Positions 29,178-37,687 are shown, counted from the stretch's first letter. The stretch: DNA of 64,000 nt from Chromatiaceae bacterium (GCA_016714645.1 JADKCI010000001.1:496001-560000); one strand, 5' to 3'. Notes: generated by a model not told the origin, from the sequence alone. Program-made: numbers and translations.

Positions 29178-29741
29178 TCATAGCAGCTTTTCGATGGCCC
29201 GCACGACCTTGTCACTACCCGGCGAGGTGATGCTGGCGAAGTAATCCACATAATTCCCCTCGCGGTCGATCAGATATTTGTAGAAGTTCCACTTGGGGTA
29301 GGGGGCGCCCGCGGCGGCGAGGCGCTCGAAGAGGGGATTGGCCTTACCCTTGGTGACGCTGATCTTCTCGAACATGGGAAATTCCACCGAGTAGGTGAGG
29401 CGACAGAATTTCTGGATCTCCGCCTCGCTGCCAGGCTCCTGTTGCATAAAATCGTTGGAGGGGAAGCCAAGCACGACCAGGCCCCGGTCCTGGTATTTAC
29501 GATACAGGGCCTCAAGGTCCTCGTACTGAGAGGTGAAACCACATTTGCTGGCGGTGTTTACCACCAGGATGACCTTGCCTCGATAGGCCTCGCAGAGGTT
29601 GACCTGCTCTTCTCCAGCCAATCGGCGGAGGCTGATATCCAGAAGGGGTGGGCACGCCGTGTTCGTAGGGGCGGTCGCGGGTTCCGCCGTGACGCCGCTG
29701 CTCATGGCGGCAAGGCCGAGGGCAAATAGTGCTGTCTTCAC
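29178..29741 (-). CDS. Periplasmic glutathione peroxidase family protein
   Basis: Thiol peroxidase of 187 residues. An N-terminal signal peptide (about residues 1-19, ending near VTAEPA) indicates export. The peroxidatic Cys is in VVNTASKCGFTSQYEDLE; the catalytic Gln is replaced in the usual region GFPSNDFMQQEPGS; the Trp-Asn pair is in PKWNFYKYLID. It uses Cys rather than selenocysteine, and a second Cys in IQKFCRLTYS could be resolving, so thioredoxin-type reduction is likely. Convergent with the transglutaminase gene, 22 bases apart. Confidence 0.9.
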   Translation of the reverse strand: MKTALFALGLAAMSSGVTAEPATAPTNTACPPLLDISLRRLAGEEQVNLCEAYRGKVILVVNTASKCGFTSQYEDLEALYRKYQDRGLVVLGFPSNDFMQQEPGSEAEIQKFCRLTYSVEFPMFEKISVTKGKANPLFERLAAAGAPYPKWNFYKYLIDREGNYVDYFASITSPGSDKVVRAIEKLL

Positions 29742-29772
29742 GTTGGGTTCTCCAGGTTGAAGAAGGATTCAT

Positions 29773-29796
29773 GGTTACCTTTGGCTGTGGGTAACC
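29773..29796. promoter_or_regulatory. Inverted repeat upstream of the glutathione peroxidase gene
   Basis: GGTTACC and GGTAACC form a perfect 7-bp inverted repeat separated by 10 bases, 32 to 55 bases upstream of the peroxidase start on the minus strand. Half-sites about 17 bases apart centre to centre suit a dimeric repressor or activator. It could also be a hairpin in the leader RNA. Confidence 0.4.
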
Positions 29797-29877
29797 CATT
29801 GGCATAATTGTTAATTATGACTTGAGGGTGCGCCGGCTATCGTTGAGTGGTAATTGATTCCCGTCAGGGGGGGCTGC

Positions 29878-31230
29878 TCACTTGCCTACGCAGAAGCTGG
29901 CGAATATTTTGCCCAGTAAATCCTCGGAGGTAAATTCACCAGTGATCTCCCCCAAAGCCTGCTGGGCGATACGTAGTTCCTCGGCGGTGAGTTCGGCGGC
30001 GTTGTCTGCCCGCAGGGCTGTTCTGGCCAGGCAGAGGGCTTCCCGGGCGCGGGTCAAGGCATCCAGATGGCGGCGGCGGGCAAGAAATGCGCCTTCAAGC
30101 TTTTCCTGGTAGCCGGCAATGTGCTTGAGGTGGGCGCGCAGGCTATCCAAACCGGTACCTTCTCTCGCGGATATAGCGATCTCCGTGCCCCTTATCGTCT
30201 GGGTAAGACCGGGGGGCCGGCCACTCAGATCGATCTTGTTACGGACCCAGGTAACGGGAATTTGGCTAGTAGGAGTAGGGATCTCGGTCGGTTCGAAGTC
30301 ATGGCCTGCCGGATCCTGGCTGTCGTCGGATAGCCATAGGAGGGCATCGGCCTTGGCGATTTGATCGCGGGCGCGGCGGATACCTTCCATTTCCACCGGC
30401 TGGACCGAATGGCGTAGGCCGGCGGTATCGATGATGTGGAGCGGCAGGCCGTCGATCTGGATGTGCTGGTGCAGCAGGTCGCGGGTGGTCCCGGGAATCG
30501 CCGTGACGATAGCGGCATCGCTTCCGGCCAGTGCATTAAGCAGGCTGGATTTTCCAACATTCGGCGGGCCGGCGATGACGACCTGTATCCCCTCCCGGAT
30601 CAGGCGGCCCTGGCGGGCACCCGCCAGGAGCTTATCGAGGCGGACTACTAGTTTTTCCAGATCGGCGGTGATGCTGGAATTGGCCATGAAGTCGATCTCC
30701 TCTTCCGGGAAGTCGAGGGCGGCTTCAACAAAGGCACGGAGGTGGATGAGCTCTTCAACCAGCTCGTGGATGCGGCGCGAAAATTCGCCTTGCAGGTTGC
30801 GTCCGGCGAGGCGGGCCGCCTCTTCGGTGCCGCTGGAGATCAGATCGGCTACGGCCTCGGCTTGAGTGAGATCGAGCTTGCCGTTGAGAAAGGCGCGTTC
30901 ACTGAATTCTCCGGGGCGAGCCAGGCGTGCCCCCAGTGCCACTAACCGTTTGACTATCAAGTCCAGGACGAGGGGCCCCCCATGGCCCTGAAGCTCGAGG
31001 ACATCCTCTCCGGTGAAGGAATGGGGGCCGGGAAAGAAAAGGGCCAGGCCCTGATCCAGGGCCACCCCCGTCTCATCCCGAAACCATCCCAGGGTTGCCT
31101 GACGCGGCTCGGGGATGCTGCCGAGGATGGCTTCGGCGATCAGGCATACCCCCGTTCCCGAGACCCGAACCACGCCGACGCCGCCAAATCCGGGCGGCGT
31201 GGCGATGGCGGCGATGGTGTCGGCCGCCAT
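29878..31230 (-). CDS. mnmE: tRNA modification GTPase
   Basis: Works with MnmG on wobble uridine-34. 450 residues. N-terminal tetrahydrofolate-binding domain (DTIAAIATPPGFGGVGVVRVSG), helical domain, G domain with G1 GPPNVGKSSLLNAL near residue 222, G3 DTAGLRHS and G4 NKID, and the C-terminal catalytic motif FCVGK that ends the protein. Last gene of the rpmH-rnpA-yidD-yidC-mnmE operon, 25 bases after yidC. Confidence 0.97.
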   Translation of the reverse strand: MAADTIAAIATPPGFGGVGVVRVSGTGVCLIAEAILGSIPEPRQATLGWFRDETGVALDQGLALFFPGPHSFTGEDVLELQGHGGPLVLDLIVKRLVALGARLARPGEFSERAFLNGKLDLTQAEAVADLISSGTEEAARLAGRNLQGEFSRRIHELVEELIHLRAFVEAALDFPEEEIDFMANSSITADLEKLVVRLDKLLAGARQGRLIREGIQVVIAGPPNVGKSSLLNALAGSDAAIVTAIPGTTRDLLHQHIQIDGLPLHIIDTAGLRHSVQPVEMEGIRRARDQIAKADALLWLSDDSQDPAGHDFEPTEIPTPTSQIPVTWVRNKIDLSGRPPGLTQTIRGTEIAISAREGTGLDSLRAHLKHIAGYQEKLEGAFLARRRHLDALTRAREALCLARTALRADNAAELTAEELRIAQQALGEITGEFTSEDLLGKIFASFCVGK

Positions 31231-31255
31231 AGGTCTGGTCTCTAGGTTTCAGGCC

Positions 31256-32962
31256 TCAATGCTTGGCGGCGGCCTTTTCGATTTTGTCGGTGATGTACCA
31301 CTGCTGGGCGATGGACAGCAGGTTATTGACCACCCAATAGAGCACCAGGCCCGAAGGGAAGAAGGCGAAGAAGACCGTAAAGACAAAGGGCAGGCTCATC
31401 ATCACCTTGGCCTGGATGGGATCCGGAGGCGCGGGATTGAGTTTCTGCTGAACGTACATGGACACGCCCATGATGAGGGGCAGCACGAAATAGGGGTCTG
31501 GGGCGGAAAGGTTGTCTATCCAAAGCATGAAAGGCGCTTGACGCATCTCGACGCTTTCCAGCAGCACCCAGTAAAGAGAGATGAAGACGGGGATCTGCAC
31601 CACGATGGGCAGGCAACCACCGAGGGGATTGATCTTCTCCTTCTTGTACATCTCCATCATGGCCTGATTCAGGCGCTCTTTATCATCGCCATAGCGGTCT
31701 TTCAGGGCCTGAATACGCGGAGTGATCTTGCGCATATTGGCCATGGACTTGTAACTGGTCTCGGACAGTTTGTAGAAGGCCAGCTTGATGAGGATGGTAA
31801 GAAAGATGATGGACCAGCCCCAGTTGCCAACTAAGGCGTGGATCTTGCTCAATAGCCAGTAGATAGGCTGGGCAATGATGGTCAGCAGGCCATAATCGAC
31901 GGCCAAGTCCAGGCCTGGGGCTACCGAGGCTAGGGTGTCCTGGAGCTTCGGTCCAACGAAGATACGTTCGTTGAATTGGTATCTGGTCCCTGGTTCGATG
32001 GTGGCTGGGTTTGTATAGGTGCCAATGAGGAATTTGCCATCGTCGCGGGCGCTGGTGAAGAAGGTCTGGGGTTCCCCGGCTGGGGGCAGGGCCGCCACGA
32101 GGAAGTAGTGCTGAATGAGGGCGACCCAGCCTCCCGTTGCCTCCAGGGATAGGCGTTCAGCGCGCATATCCTCGAAGGGGACTTTCTTGTATTTGTCCTC
32201 GGGCGTGTAATAGACCCCGCCCGTGTAGGTATAAACAAAGCGGGTGGCTTCGGGGTCGTTTAGTTCGGTGCGCAGTATCTGCGTGTAGGACCGCGCCGCG
32301 AGTGGGGCCTTCGTTTGGTTGACGACCTCCTGGGTCAGGTCTATGACGTAGCTGCCTCGGGTGAAGCGATATCGCCGGTGGATCTCGACACCGGCGGGAT
32401 CACTCCAAGAGAGCACTACTTCCAGTTCGTCTTGTCCCGGCTTGAGGGAGAAAGATTCCTGGGTGGCTTGGAAGGTCAGGGAGCGGCTGTCCGCCGGCAA
32501 AGGCCCGGTCTCGGGACCCCGCAAGCCGGATTCCACGACGAAGAAGTTGGGTGGTTCCGGCTTGAGCAGGCGGAATTTGGTTTCTTGGTCCCTGGGGCTC
32601 TGGGGATAATCGAGTAGCCTGGCGCTGATAATAGCGCCGCCGCGGCGTGCGATCTCCATGGAGAGCAGGTCGGTCTCGACGCGGATTGTACCCGTGGACC
32701 CAGCCCCCGACTCGCCCGCCGTGTTGATTCCGGCCATCGTCGGCAGGGTGGTGCTGGGGGGGGTATCCGTTGCCGGTATATACGGGGTTGGCGGAACGAC
32801 TCCGCTATCGGCGCCTTTTTCCACTCTGCTCGGAGGGGTGGTCTGTTGCTGAATCACCTGGGGGTGGCCCCCTATGGGGCCATAGTCCTGCACCCAGGCT
32901 TGATACAGCAGCAGCAGGACGGCGGCTAAGGTGAAGAGGAGTACGAGTCGAAGATTATCCAT
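31256..32962 (-). CDS. yidC: Membrane protein insertase YidC
   Basis: Inserts and folds inner-membrane proteins, among them the F1Fo c subunit encoded in this same window. 568 residues, the long Gram-negative form. N-terminal helix (residues 5-22), large periplasmic P1 domain (about 60-340), then the conserved five-helix core: WGWSIIFLTILIKLAFYKLSE, KERLNQAMMEMYKKEKINPLGGCLP, and LPFVFTVFFAFFPSGLVLYWVVNN. The hydrophilic-groove Arg appears to be replaced by the neighbouring Lys-rich region. It is 6 bases after yidD. Confidence 0.96.
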   Translation of the reverse strand: MDNLRLVLLFTLAAVLLLLYQAWVQDYGPIGGHPQVIQQQTTPPSRVEKGADSGVVPPTPYIPATDTPPSTTLPTMAGINTAGESGAGSTGTIRVETDLLSMEIARRGGAIISARLLDYPQSPRDQETKFRLLKPEPPNFFVVESGLRGPETGPLPADSRSLTFQATQESFSLKPGQDELEVVLSWSDPAGVEIHRRYRFTRGSYVIDLTQEVVNQTKAPLAARSYTQILRTELNDPEATRFVYTYTGGVYYTPEDKYKKVPFEDMRAERLSLEATGGWVALIQHYFLVAALPPAGEPQTFFTSARDDGKFLIGTYTNPATIEPGTRYQFNERIFVGPKLQDTLASVAPGLDLAVDYGLLTIIAQPIYWLLSKIHALVGNWGWSIIFLTILIKLAFYKLSETSYKSMANMRKITPRIQALKDRYGDDKERLNQAMMEMYKKEKINPLGGCLPIVVQIPVFISLYWVLLESVEMRQAPFMLWIDNLSAPDPYFVLPLIMGVSMYVQQKLNPAPPDPIQAKVMMSLPFVFTVFFAFFPSGLVLYWVVNNLLSIAQQWYITDKIEKAAAKH

Positions 32963-32968
32963 GGCCAG

Positions 32969-33247
32969 TCACATCAGGGGTGCGGTCGGAGGGTTTTGGT
33001 CAGGAGGCTCACCTTGGGGTGAGTCGCGTCGGATTCTGGGTGGTACCGGATCGTAGCCGCCTTCATGCCAGGGGTGACAACAACCCAAGCGACGCAACGC
33101 CATCCAGGATCCCGCCAAGGCGCCGTGGATCTCGATACATTCCACGGCATAATGTGAACAACTTGGATAGAAGCGGCAGTGATTCCCCAACCATGGGCTG
33201 AAAAGGTATTGGTAAGCCCGGATCAAGCCAATCATTAGCTTGCGCAT
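32969..33247 (-). CDS. yidD: Membrane protein insertion efficiency factor YidD
   Basis: Small helper of YidC-dependent insertion. 92 residues with the family signature: IRAYQYLFSPWLGNHCRFYPSCSHYAVECI, in which FYPSCSHYA is nearly invariant, followed by RRLGCCHPWHEGGYDPVP. The first 12 bases overlap the end of rnpA, as is common; an internal ATG four codons later would avoid most of the overlap. Confidence 0.94.
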   Translation of the reverse strand: MRKLMIGLIRAYQYLFSPWLGNHCRFYPSCSHYAVECIEIHGALAGSWMALRRLGCCHPWHEGGYDPVPPRIRRDSPQGEPPDQNPPTAPLM

Positions 33248-33831
33248 TGACGATTCTGGTTCACGATTTTCCAGTGGTTTTGGAGCGAAGCCAACAAGTC
33301 GGCCTTGGATGCCTTAACCGCTTTTGGTCGACACATGACGACGAGGTCAAAAGTTGCCAGCATGCTCCGATGCGTTCGAAAGCTTTCGCGGACGATGCGC
33401 TTCAGTCTGTTACGATCTACAGCTCCTTTGGCGCACTTTTTGGATATTGCTAATCCCAATCTCGCCAAGTTCCCTTCGGTGCTCGCGATTAGGACCGTAA
33501 ATAAGCCGTCTGCTGACCGGTTTGACCCGGAGAAGACACAGCGAAATTCCGACGGTTTTAGTAGCCGTGCCTGTCGTGGAAAGCCCGTCGAGCCCGGCCC
33601 GACCTTCGATGGTGGGGCGTTACCCGCGTTCAGGGGCAGGGGCTTATTCAGGGAATCAGGCGTGCCCGGCCCTTCGAACGGCGGGACTGAAGCACCTTGC
33701 GGCCGTTGCGGGTGGCCATTCGAGCCCGGAATCCATGAGTGCGCGCGCGTTTGATGCGGCTGGGTTGAAAAGTTCTTTTCATAACTGGAATCTCCTCTGG
33801 AACCTGGCCGGCAGCCGCCGGGTGATGGCAT
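33235..33831 (-). CDS. rnpA: Ribonuclease P protein component (start uncertain; frame encloses rpmH)
   Basis: Protein subunit of RNase P, which matures tRNA 5' ends. The conserved part begins at FPRQARLLKPSEF near 33582 and includes the diagnostic GLAISKKCAKGAVDRNRLKRIVRESFR, giving about 115 core residues. Between the rpmH stop (33648) and this point no ATG, GTG or TTG exists in any frame. The rnpA frame is open back through the whole of rpmH to an ATG at 33831, the only canonical start, giving 198 residues. In Thermus, rpmH is nested in an extended rnpA in just this way. Otherwise a CTG (33633) or ACG (33588) start, or a base error, must be invoked. The stop at 33235 is firm. Confidence 0.85.
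   Translation of the reverse strand: MPSPGGCRPGSRGDSSYEKNFSTQPHQTRAHSWIPGSNGHPQRPQGASVPPFEGPGTPDSLNKPLPLNAGNAPPSKVGPGSTGFPRQARLLKPSEFRCVFSGSNRSADGLFTVLIASTEGNLARLGLAISKKCAKGAVDRNRLKRIVRESFRTHRSMLATFDLVVMCRPKAVKASKADLLASLQNHWKIVNQNRQCAS
33648..33782 (-). CDS. rpmH: 50S ribosomal protein L34
   Basis: A 44-residue large-subunit ribosomal protein: MKRTFQPSRIKRARTHGFRA at the start and RNGRKVLQSRRSKGRARLIP at the end, matching L34 along its whole length. AGAGGAGA lies 8 bases before the ATG. It is first in the rpmH-rnpA-yidD-yidC-mnmE cluster and lies wholly inside the extended rnpA frame. Confidence 0.97.
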   Translation of the reverse strand: MKRTFQPSRIKRARTHGFRARMATRNGRKVLQSRRSKGRARLIP

Positions 33832-33878
33832 ATCTGTACGCGGAAAAATTACCTGGTCTTCCGCGAAAAAGATCGCAG

Positions 33879-33907
33879 AGTATAAGTTTCCGGGGCAGGA
33901 GGGTCAA
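33879..33907 (-). promoter_or_regulatory. Sigma-70 promoter of the rpmH operon
   Basis: On the minus strand TTGACC (33907-33902) and TATACT (33884-33879) are spaced by 17 bases. Transcription would start near 33872, giving a leader of about 90 bases before rpmH. That leader contains the ATG at 33831 that opens the extended rnpA frame. Confidence 0.75.
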
Positions 33908-33970
33908 ACTAAATCTATCCTTCCCTCTGTATCCTGTCACTGCTAGGGCTAAAATATCGGTGTATGACCT

Positions 33971-33979
33971 TGTGGATAA
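33971..33979 (-). promoter_or_regulatory. DnaA box
   Basis: TGTGGATAA on the plus strand is the exact complement of the consensus DnaA box TTATCCACA. It lies 80 bases upstream of the dnaA start, suited both to origin function and to DnaA autorepression. Confidence 0.8.
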
Positions 33980-34058
33980 GATGGCCCAAGGTCGGTAGAC
34001 TCTATTCTTTCACGCGCGGTGTTGGCGTCCCGAGCGACGCCGAGGAGGGTGGGCTTTC

Positions 34059-35408
34059 GTGTCAGTTTGGGAAAAATGCGTCGGGTTTCTCAAGGGCGAA
34101 CTTACTCCAGCCGAGTTCAATACCTGGATTCTTCCCCTCCAGGCGATTGAAGAGGGTCGGCGTGTACGCCTCTTCGCCCCTAATCGTTTTGTCAAGGATT
34201 GGGTTCACAAATCCTATCAGGATCGGATCCTTGAAGTTTGCGGTCGCCTAAGCGAGGGCGAAGTACAGGAATTGACCTTTGAGATTGGTTCCCTGAGGAG
34301 AGCCGATACCAGTGAGGCAAGATCAGTAAGCCCCACTCTGCCCAGAGATGATGTCTTGCCGGTGGAGACGAGTGGGCACAACCGGACGGATTCCAATCTC
34401 AATCCTGATTTTACTTTCGATACTTTTGTTGAGGGTAAGTCCAATCAGATTGCCCGGGCGGTTGCCATACAAATTGGCCAAAATCCGGGTGTAGCTTATA
34501 ACCCATTGTTTATATATGGTGGTGTAGGGCTAGGCAAAACTCATTTGATGCATGCTGTTGGTAACGAAGTCCTGAACTCCAATCCGGCTGCCCGTGTCAT
34601 CTATTTGCATTCTGATCGATTTGTGGGCGAAATGGTCAAGGCCCTTCAGCACAACCGGATAGACGATTTCAAGAAGCGCTATCGCTTCGTCAATGCCTTG
34701 CTTATCGATGATGTTCAGTTTTTTGCTGGCAAGGAGCGCACACAAGAGGAATTTTTCCATACCTTCAACGCACTGTTTGATTCTCGCCAACAGATTGTAT
34801 TGACCAGCGACTGCTTTCCTAAGGAGGTTCCTGGTCTAGATGATCGACTGCGGTCCCGCTTCGGTTGGGGGCTTACGGTTCAGATTGATCCGCCCGACAC
34901 CGAGACGCGGATTGCTATCCTGTATAGTAAGGCGAGACTGATGGGTGTTGAATTACCCGAGGACGTCGCCTTTTTTGTCGGCAAGGCCATTCGTTCCAAT
35001 GTCCGGGAGTTAGAGGGCGCCTTGCGTCGTCTGGTTGCCAATTCCCAGTTCACCGGCGTCCCCATCAATCTCCCTTTTGCCCGGGATGCTCTACGGGATA
35101 TGCTTGCGGCTCAAGACCGGCAGGTAAACATTGTCAATATTCAGAAGACAGTAGCCGAGTATTACAAGATCCGGGTTGCTGATCTGTTGTCCGCGAAACG
35201 GACGCGCAGTATAACTCGCCCACGACAGGTGGCCATGGCCTTGGCGCGGGAGTTAACCAAACATAGCCTTCCTGAGATAGGGAGTGCCTTTGGTGGGCGG
35301 GATCACACTACCGTCCTCCATGCCACGAATAAGGTCAAAAGCCTGCGCGAAGAGGATTCCGTCATCGAGGAAGACTTTAAAAACCTGTTGCGGATACTTT
35401 CATTCTGA
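34059..35408 (+). CDS. dnaA: Chromosomal replication initiator protein DnaA
   Basis: Origin-binding AAA+ initiator of 449 residues. Domain I (VWEKCVGFLKGELTPAEFNTWI), variable linker, AAA+ domain with Walker A GGVGLGKTHLMHAVGN near residue 150 and Walker B LLIDDVQFFAGKE, and DNA-binding domain IV with the signature GGRDHTTVLHATNKV near the C-terminus. The GTG start at 34059 has GAGGAGGG about 9 bases upstream. First gene of the rightward dnaA-dnaN-recF group. Confidence 0.98.
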   Translation: MSVWEKCVGFLKGELTPAEFNTWILPLQAIEEGRRVRLFAPNRFVKDWVHKSYQDRILEVCGRLSEGEVQELTFEIGSLRRADTSEARSVSPTLPRDDVLPVETSGHNRTDSNLNPDFTFDTFVEGKSNQIARAVAIQIGQNPGVAYNPLFIYGGVGLGKTHLMHAVGNEVLNSNPAARVIYLHSDRFVGEMVKALQHNRIDDFKKRYRFVNALLIDDVQFFAGKERTQEEFFHTFNALFDSRQQIVLTSDCFPKEVPGLDDRLRSRFGWGLTVQIDPPDTETRIAILYSKARLMGVELPEDVAFFVGKAIRSNVRELEGALRRLVANSQFTGVPINLPFARDALRDMLAAQDRQVNIVNIQKTVAEYYKIRVADLLSAKRTRSITRPRQVAMALARELTKHSLPEIGSAFGGRDHTTVLHATNKVKSLREEDSVIEEDFKNLLRILSF

Positions 35409-35491
35409 AGCTTCTTAATCAGGTTATTTCTTCCGATATCCGGGCAATCAATCCTTCATAGTTATTTCCCAGTCAGGAGTAAACAAATCCC

Positions 35492-36592
35492 ATGCACATT
35501 AGTACCCAGCGCGAGCGGTTGATCCAGGCACTGACGAAGGTTGGAGGTGTCGTTGAAAGGCGACAGACATTGCCCATTCTCGGTAATATCCATATTCATG
35601 CCGACGATGATGTCTTGACCTTTACGGGTACCGATCGTGAGCTTGAGATTCGTACCCGGCTTGCCGCCAGTGTGATCGAATCCGGGGATATCACTGTTCC
35701 GGCCCGGAAGTTTATCGACATCTGCAGAGCAGTCCCCGAGGATGCCGAGATTAGTTTTAAGCTGCAAAGTCAGCGGGCTAGTATTACAGCGGGCAAGAGT
35801 CGTTTTAACCTCAGCACTCTTCCGGCGGAAGATTATCCTCTAATGGAGACCTCCAGCGGAGATCAGAGCATTGAAGTTGAGCAGGGTATGCTCAAGGACT
35901 TATTTGACAAGACGGCTTTTGCCATGGCCAATCAGGATGTTCGTTATTACCTTAACGGGCTTTTCCTTAAAGTTCAGGCGGGGGGAATCACCGCCGTAGC
36001 CACCGATGGCCATCGTTTGGCGATGTTGGAGCAAGTCTTTGATCTCCCCATTCAGGAATCCATCCAGATTATTGTGCCCCGTAAGACGGTTCATGAACTC
36101 AATCGCCTTCTTGAATCGGGCGGTGAGCGAGTTCGACTCGATCTCTCCCCGCGAACCCTACGCGCCGTCATTGGTGATACCTTGCTAACATCTAAACTTG
36201 TTGATGGCCGTTATCCCGATTACGAACGTGTCATACCTCTTATGGCCGATAAGATTGCGATACTGGACCGCGATGCGTTACGTCAATCCTTACTTCGCAC
36301 ATCAATTTTATCGAATGAAAAATTTAAGGGTATTCGCCTTGGTTTTGGACCGAATGAATTGACCCTCCAGGCACACAATCCGGAACAGGAGGAGGCGGAG
36401 GAACATTTGGAAATTGAATACAGCGATGAACCGCTGGCAATCGGTTTTAATGTTGGATATCTGCTTGATGTGTTAAGCGTTATCGATGAGCAGCGCGTCG
36501 AAATTCGGTTTGCCGAGTCCAATAGCAGCGCCTTAATGCGTGGCGCTGGACGAAAAGATCAAACCTATGTTGTGATGCCCATGCTGCTTTGA
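35492..36592 (+). CDS. dnaN: DNA polymerase III beta sliding clamp
   Basis: Ring-shaped processivity clamp, 366 residues as in E. coli. N-terminus MHISTQRERLIQALTKVGGVVERRQTLPIL, where the RQTLPIL element is conserved; three clamp folds; C-terminal AGRKDQTYVVMPMLL, in which YVVMPM(R/L)L is the family ending. It starts 83 bases after dnaA; CAGGAG precedes the ATG. Confidence 0.98.
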   Translation: MHISTQRERLIQALTKVGGVVERRQTLPILGNIHIHADDDVLTFTGTDRELEIRTRLAASVIESGDITVPARKFIDICRAVPEDAEISFKLQSQRASITAGKSRFNLSTLPAEDYPLMETSSGDQSIEVEQGMLKDLFDKTAFAMANQDVRYYLNGLFLKVQAGGITAVATDGHRLAMLEQVFDLPIQESIQIIVPRKTVHELNRLLESGGERVRLDLSPRTLRAVIGDTLLTSKLVDGRYPDYERVIPLMADKIAILDRDALRQSLLRTSILSNEKFKGIRLGFGPNELTLQAHNPEQEEAEEHLEIEYSDEPLAIGFNVGYLLDVLSVIDEQRVEIRFAESNSSALMRGAGRKDQTYVVMPMLL

Positions 36593-36607
36593 GCACCTTG
36601 TGAATTC

Positions 36608-37681
36608 GTGATTCTTGAAAGAATTGCCATCTCGGGCCTGCGTAATATAAGTTACCTGGAGATTTGCGCAGACCCTTCCATCAATTGGATTGCCGGTGTC
36701 AATGGCGCTGGTAAAACATCTATTCTCGAAGCCATCTATCTCCTTTCCCGGGGGCGAGGTTACCGAGGTCCTAAGCATGGGGCCATGTTAGGGTCCGGCA
36801 GGGAATTCCTTGAAGTTTCCGCCTCCGTGCATTTTCCGGAAGATGATGGGCCTTTGACGCGTCTCAAAATGATCCAGTCGCATGACGGGTCGCGATTTCA
36901 GGAGAACGGCCAGTCCGTTTTGGGTATTCAGGCTTTGAGGCGACCTCTCCATGTGCGCTTGGTCCCTGAGAATTGTCAGCAATTGTTGGAGGGGCCGCCT
37001 GGTTTCCGTCGACTCTTCTTGGACTGGAACCTGTTCCACGTGGAACCAAATTATGGGCGGCTGCTCGCTGAGTTTAAGCGGGTCCTTGGACAACGAAATG
37101 CTTGGCTTCGAAGTGGTGCTAACGGGCTTCCCATCTGGGATGCGGAGTATTGTCGACTTGCTGAAGCCATATCCATGCTTCGTCGTCGTTATTTGGAGGG
37201 CCTTGATACAGCGTTTCGTAACTCATCCCTGGAAGAGGAGTTAGGCGCATCTCCCGCAATCGAGTTTCACTCCGGATGGCCATCGAATAGTTGCCTCCAG
37301 AGTCTTCTATTCGAAAATCTCAAGGAAGATCGAAATCGGGGGTTCACCTATTATGGTCCCCCGCGTGCTGAATTCGTTGTGCGTAACCATGAGCGAAAAT
37401 TCTTGCCTTCCCGGGGTCAGATTAAATCCCTTGTCATTCTTCTGCAGTATGCTGCGCAACGTCATTGGTTGAACATGGGTGGCCCGCCCTCCATCTGGCT
37501 CCTTGATGATATGGGTGCCGAGTTGGACCGGCGCGCCATGGCGTCCATTCTTCGTGCCCTATCGGCATTGCCTGGCCAAATATTTATAACTGCGGTTGCC
37601 GGCCTCGGGGAGTTCCCTAAGGGCTATGCTGGCGGGCCTGTGTTCCACGTGGAACAAGGTGCGATCGTCGGCATAACCTGA
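36608..37681 (+). CDS. recF: DNA replication and repair protein RecF
   Basis: SMC-like ATPase that loads RecA at gaps with RecO and RecR. 357 residues from a GTG start. Walker A GVNGAGKTSILEAIYLLSRGRGYR near residue 28, signature motif region LPSRGQIKSLVILLQYAA, and Walker B IWLLDDMGAELDRR. Two parS sites are embedded in its coding sequence, in both cases encoding Phe-His-Val-Glu. The normal downstream neighbour gyrB is separated by an IS element that begins only a few bases past the recF stop. Confidence 0.96.
   Translation: MILERIAISGLRNISYLEICADPSINWIAGVNGAGKTSILEAIYLLSRGRGYRGPKHGAMLGSGREFLEVSASVHFPEDDGPLTRLKMIQSHDGSRFQENGQSVLGIQALRRPLHVRLVPENCQQLLEGPPGFRRLFLDWNLFHVEPNYGRLLAEFKRVLGQRNAWLRSGANGLPIWDAEYCRLAEAISMLRRRYLEGLDTAFRNSSLEEELGASPAIEFHSGWPSNSCLQSLLFENLKEDRNRGFTYYGPPRAEFVVRNHERKFLPSRGQIKSLVILLQYAAQRHWLNMGGPPSIWLLDDMGAELDRRAMASILRALSALPGQIFITAVAGLGEFPKGYAGGPVFHVEQGAIVGIT
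37032..37047. promoter_or_regulatory. parS: parS centromere site 1 (inside recF)
   Basis: TGTTCCACGTGGAACC is identical to the Pseudomonas-type parS consensus over 16 bases, a palindrome with one mismatch at the last position. It is the expected target of the ParB encoded at 20467-21381 and lies about 3 kb from the dnaA gap. Confidence 0.9.
37641..37656. promoter_or_regulatory. parS: parS centromere site 2 (inside recF)
   Basis: TGTTCCACGTGGAACA is a perfect 16-bp palindrome and a perfect parS. It lies 594 bases after the first site center to center of the match, near the 3' end of recF, and just before the IS element. Confidence 0.92.
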
Positions 37682-37687
37682 CCACGC

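Larger units (their letters stand above)
33783..34058. other. rpmH-dnaA intergenic region, likely part of oriC
   Basis: Divergent gap between rpmH and dnaA, the position of oriC in pseudomonads and several other gammaproteobacteria. It holds one perfect DnaA box (33971-33979), a moderately AT-rich stretch around 33880-33960, and the rpmH promoter. Only one consensus box is visible, so it could also be just the autoregulated dnaA control region. Strand bias of genes switches here, which supports an origin close by. Confidence 0.55.

Noticed and set aside
33522..33998. 158-codon plus-strand ORF
   Set aside because: Antisense to rnpA and rpmH and running into the origin gap; no independent support.
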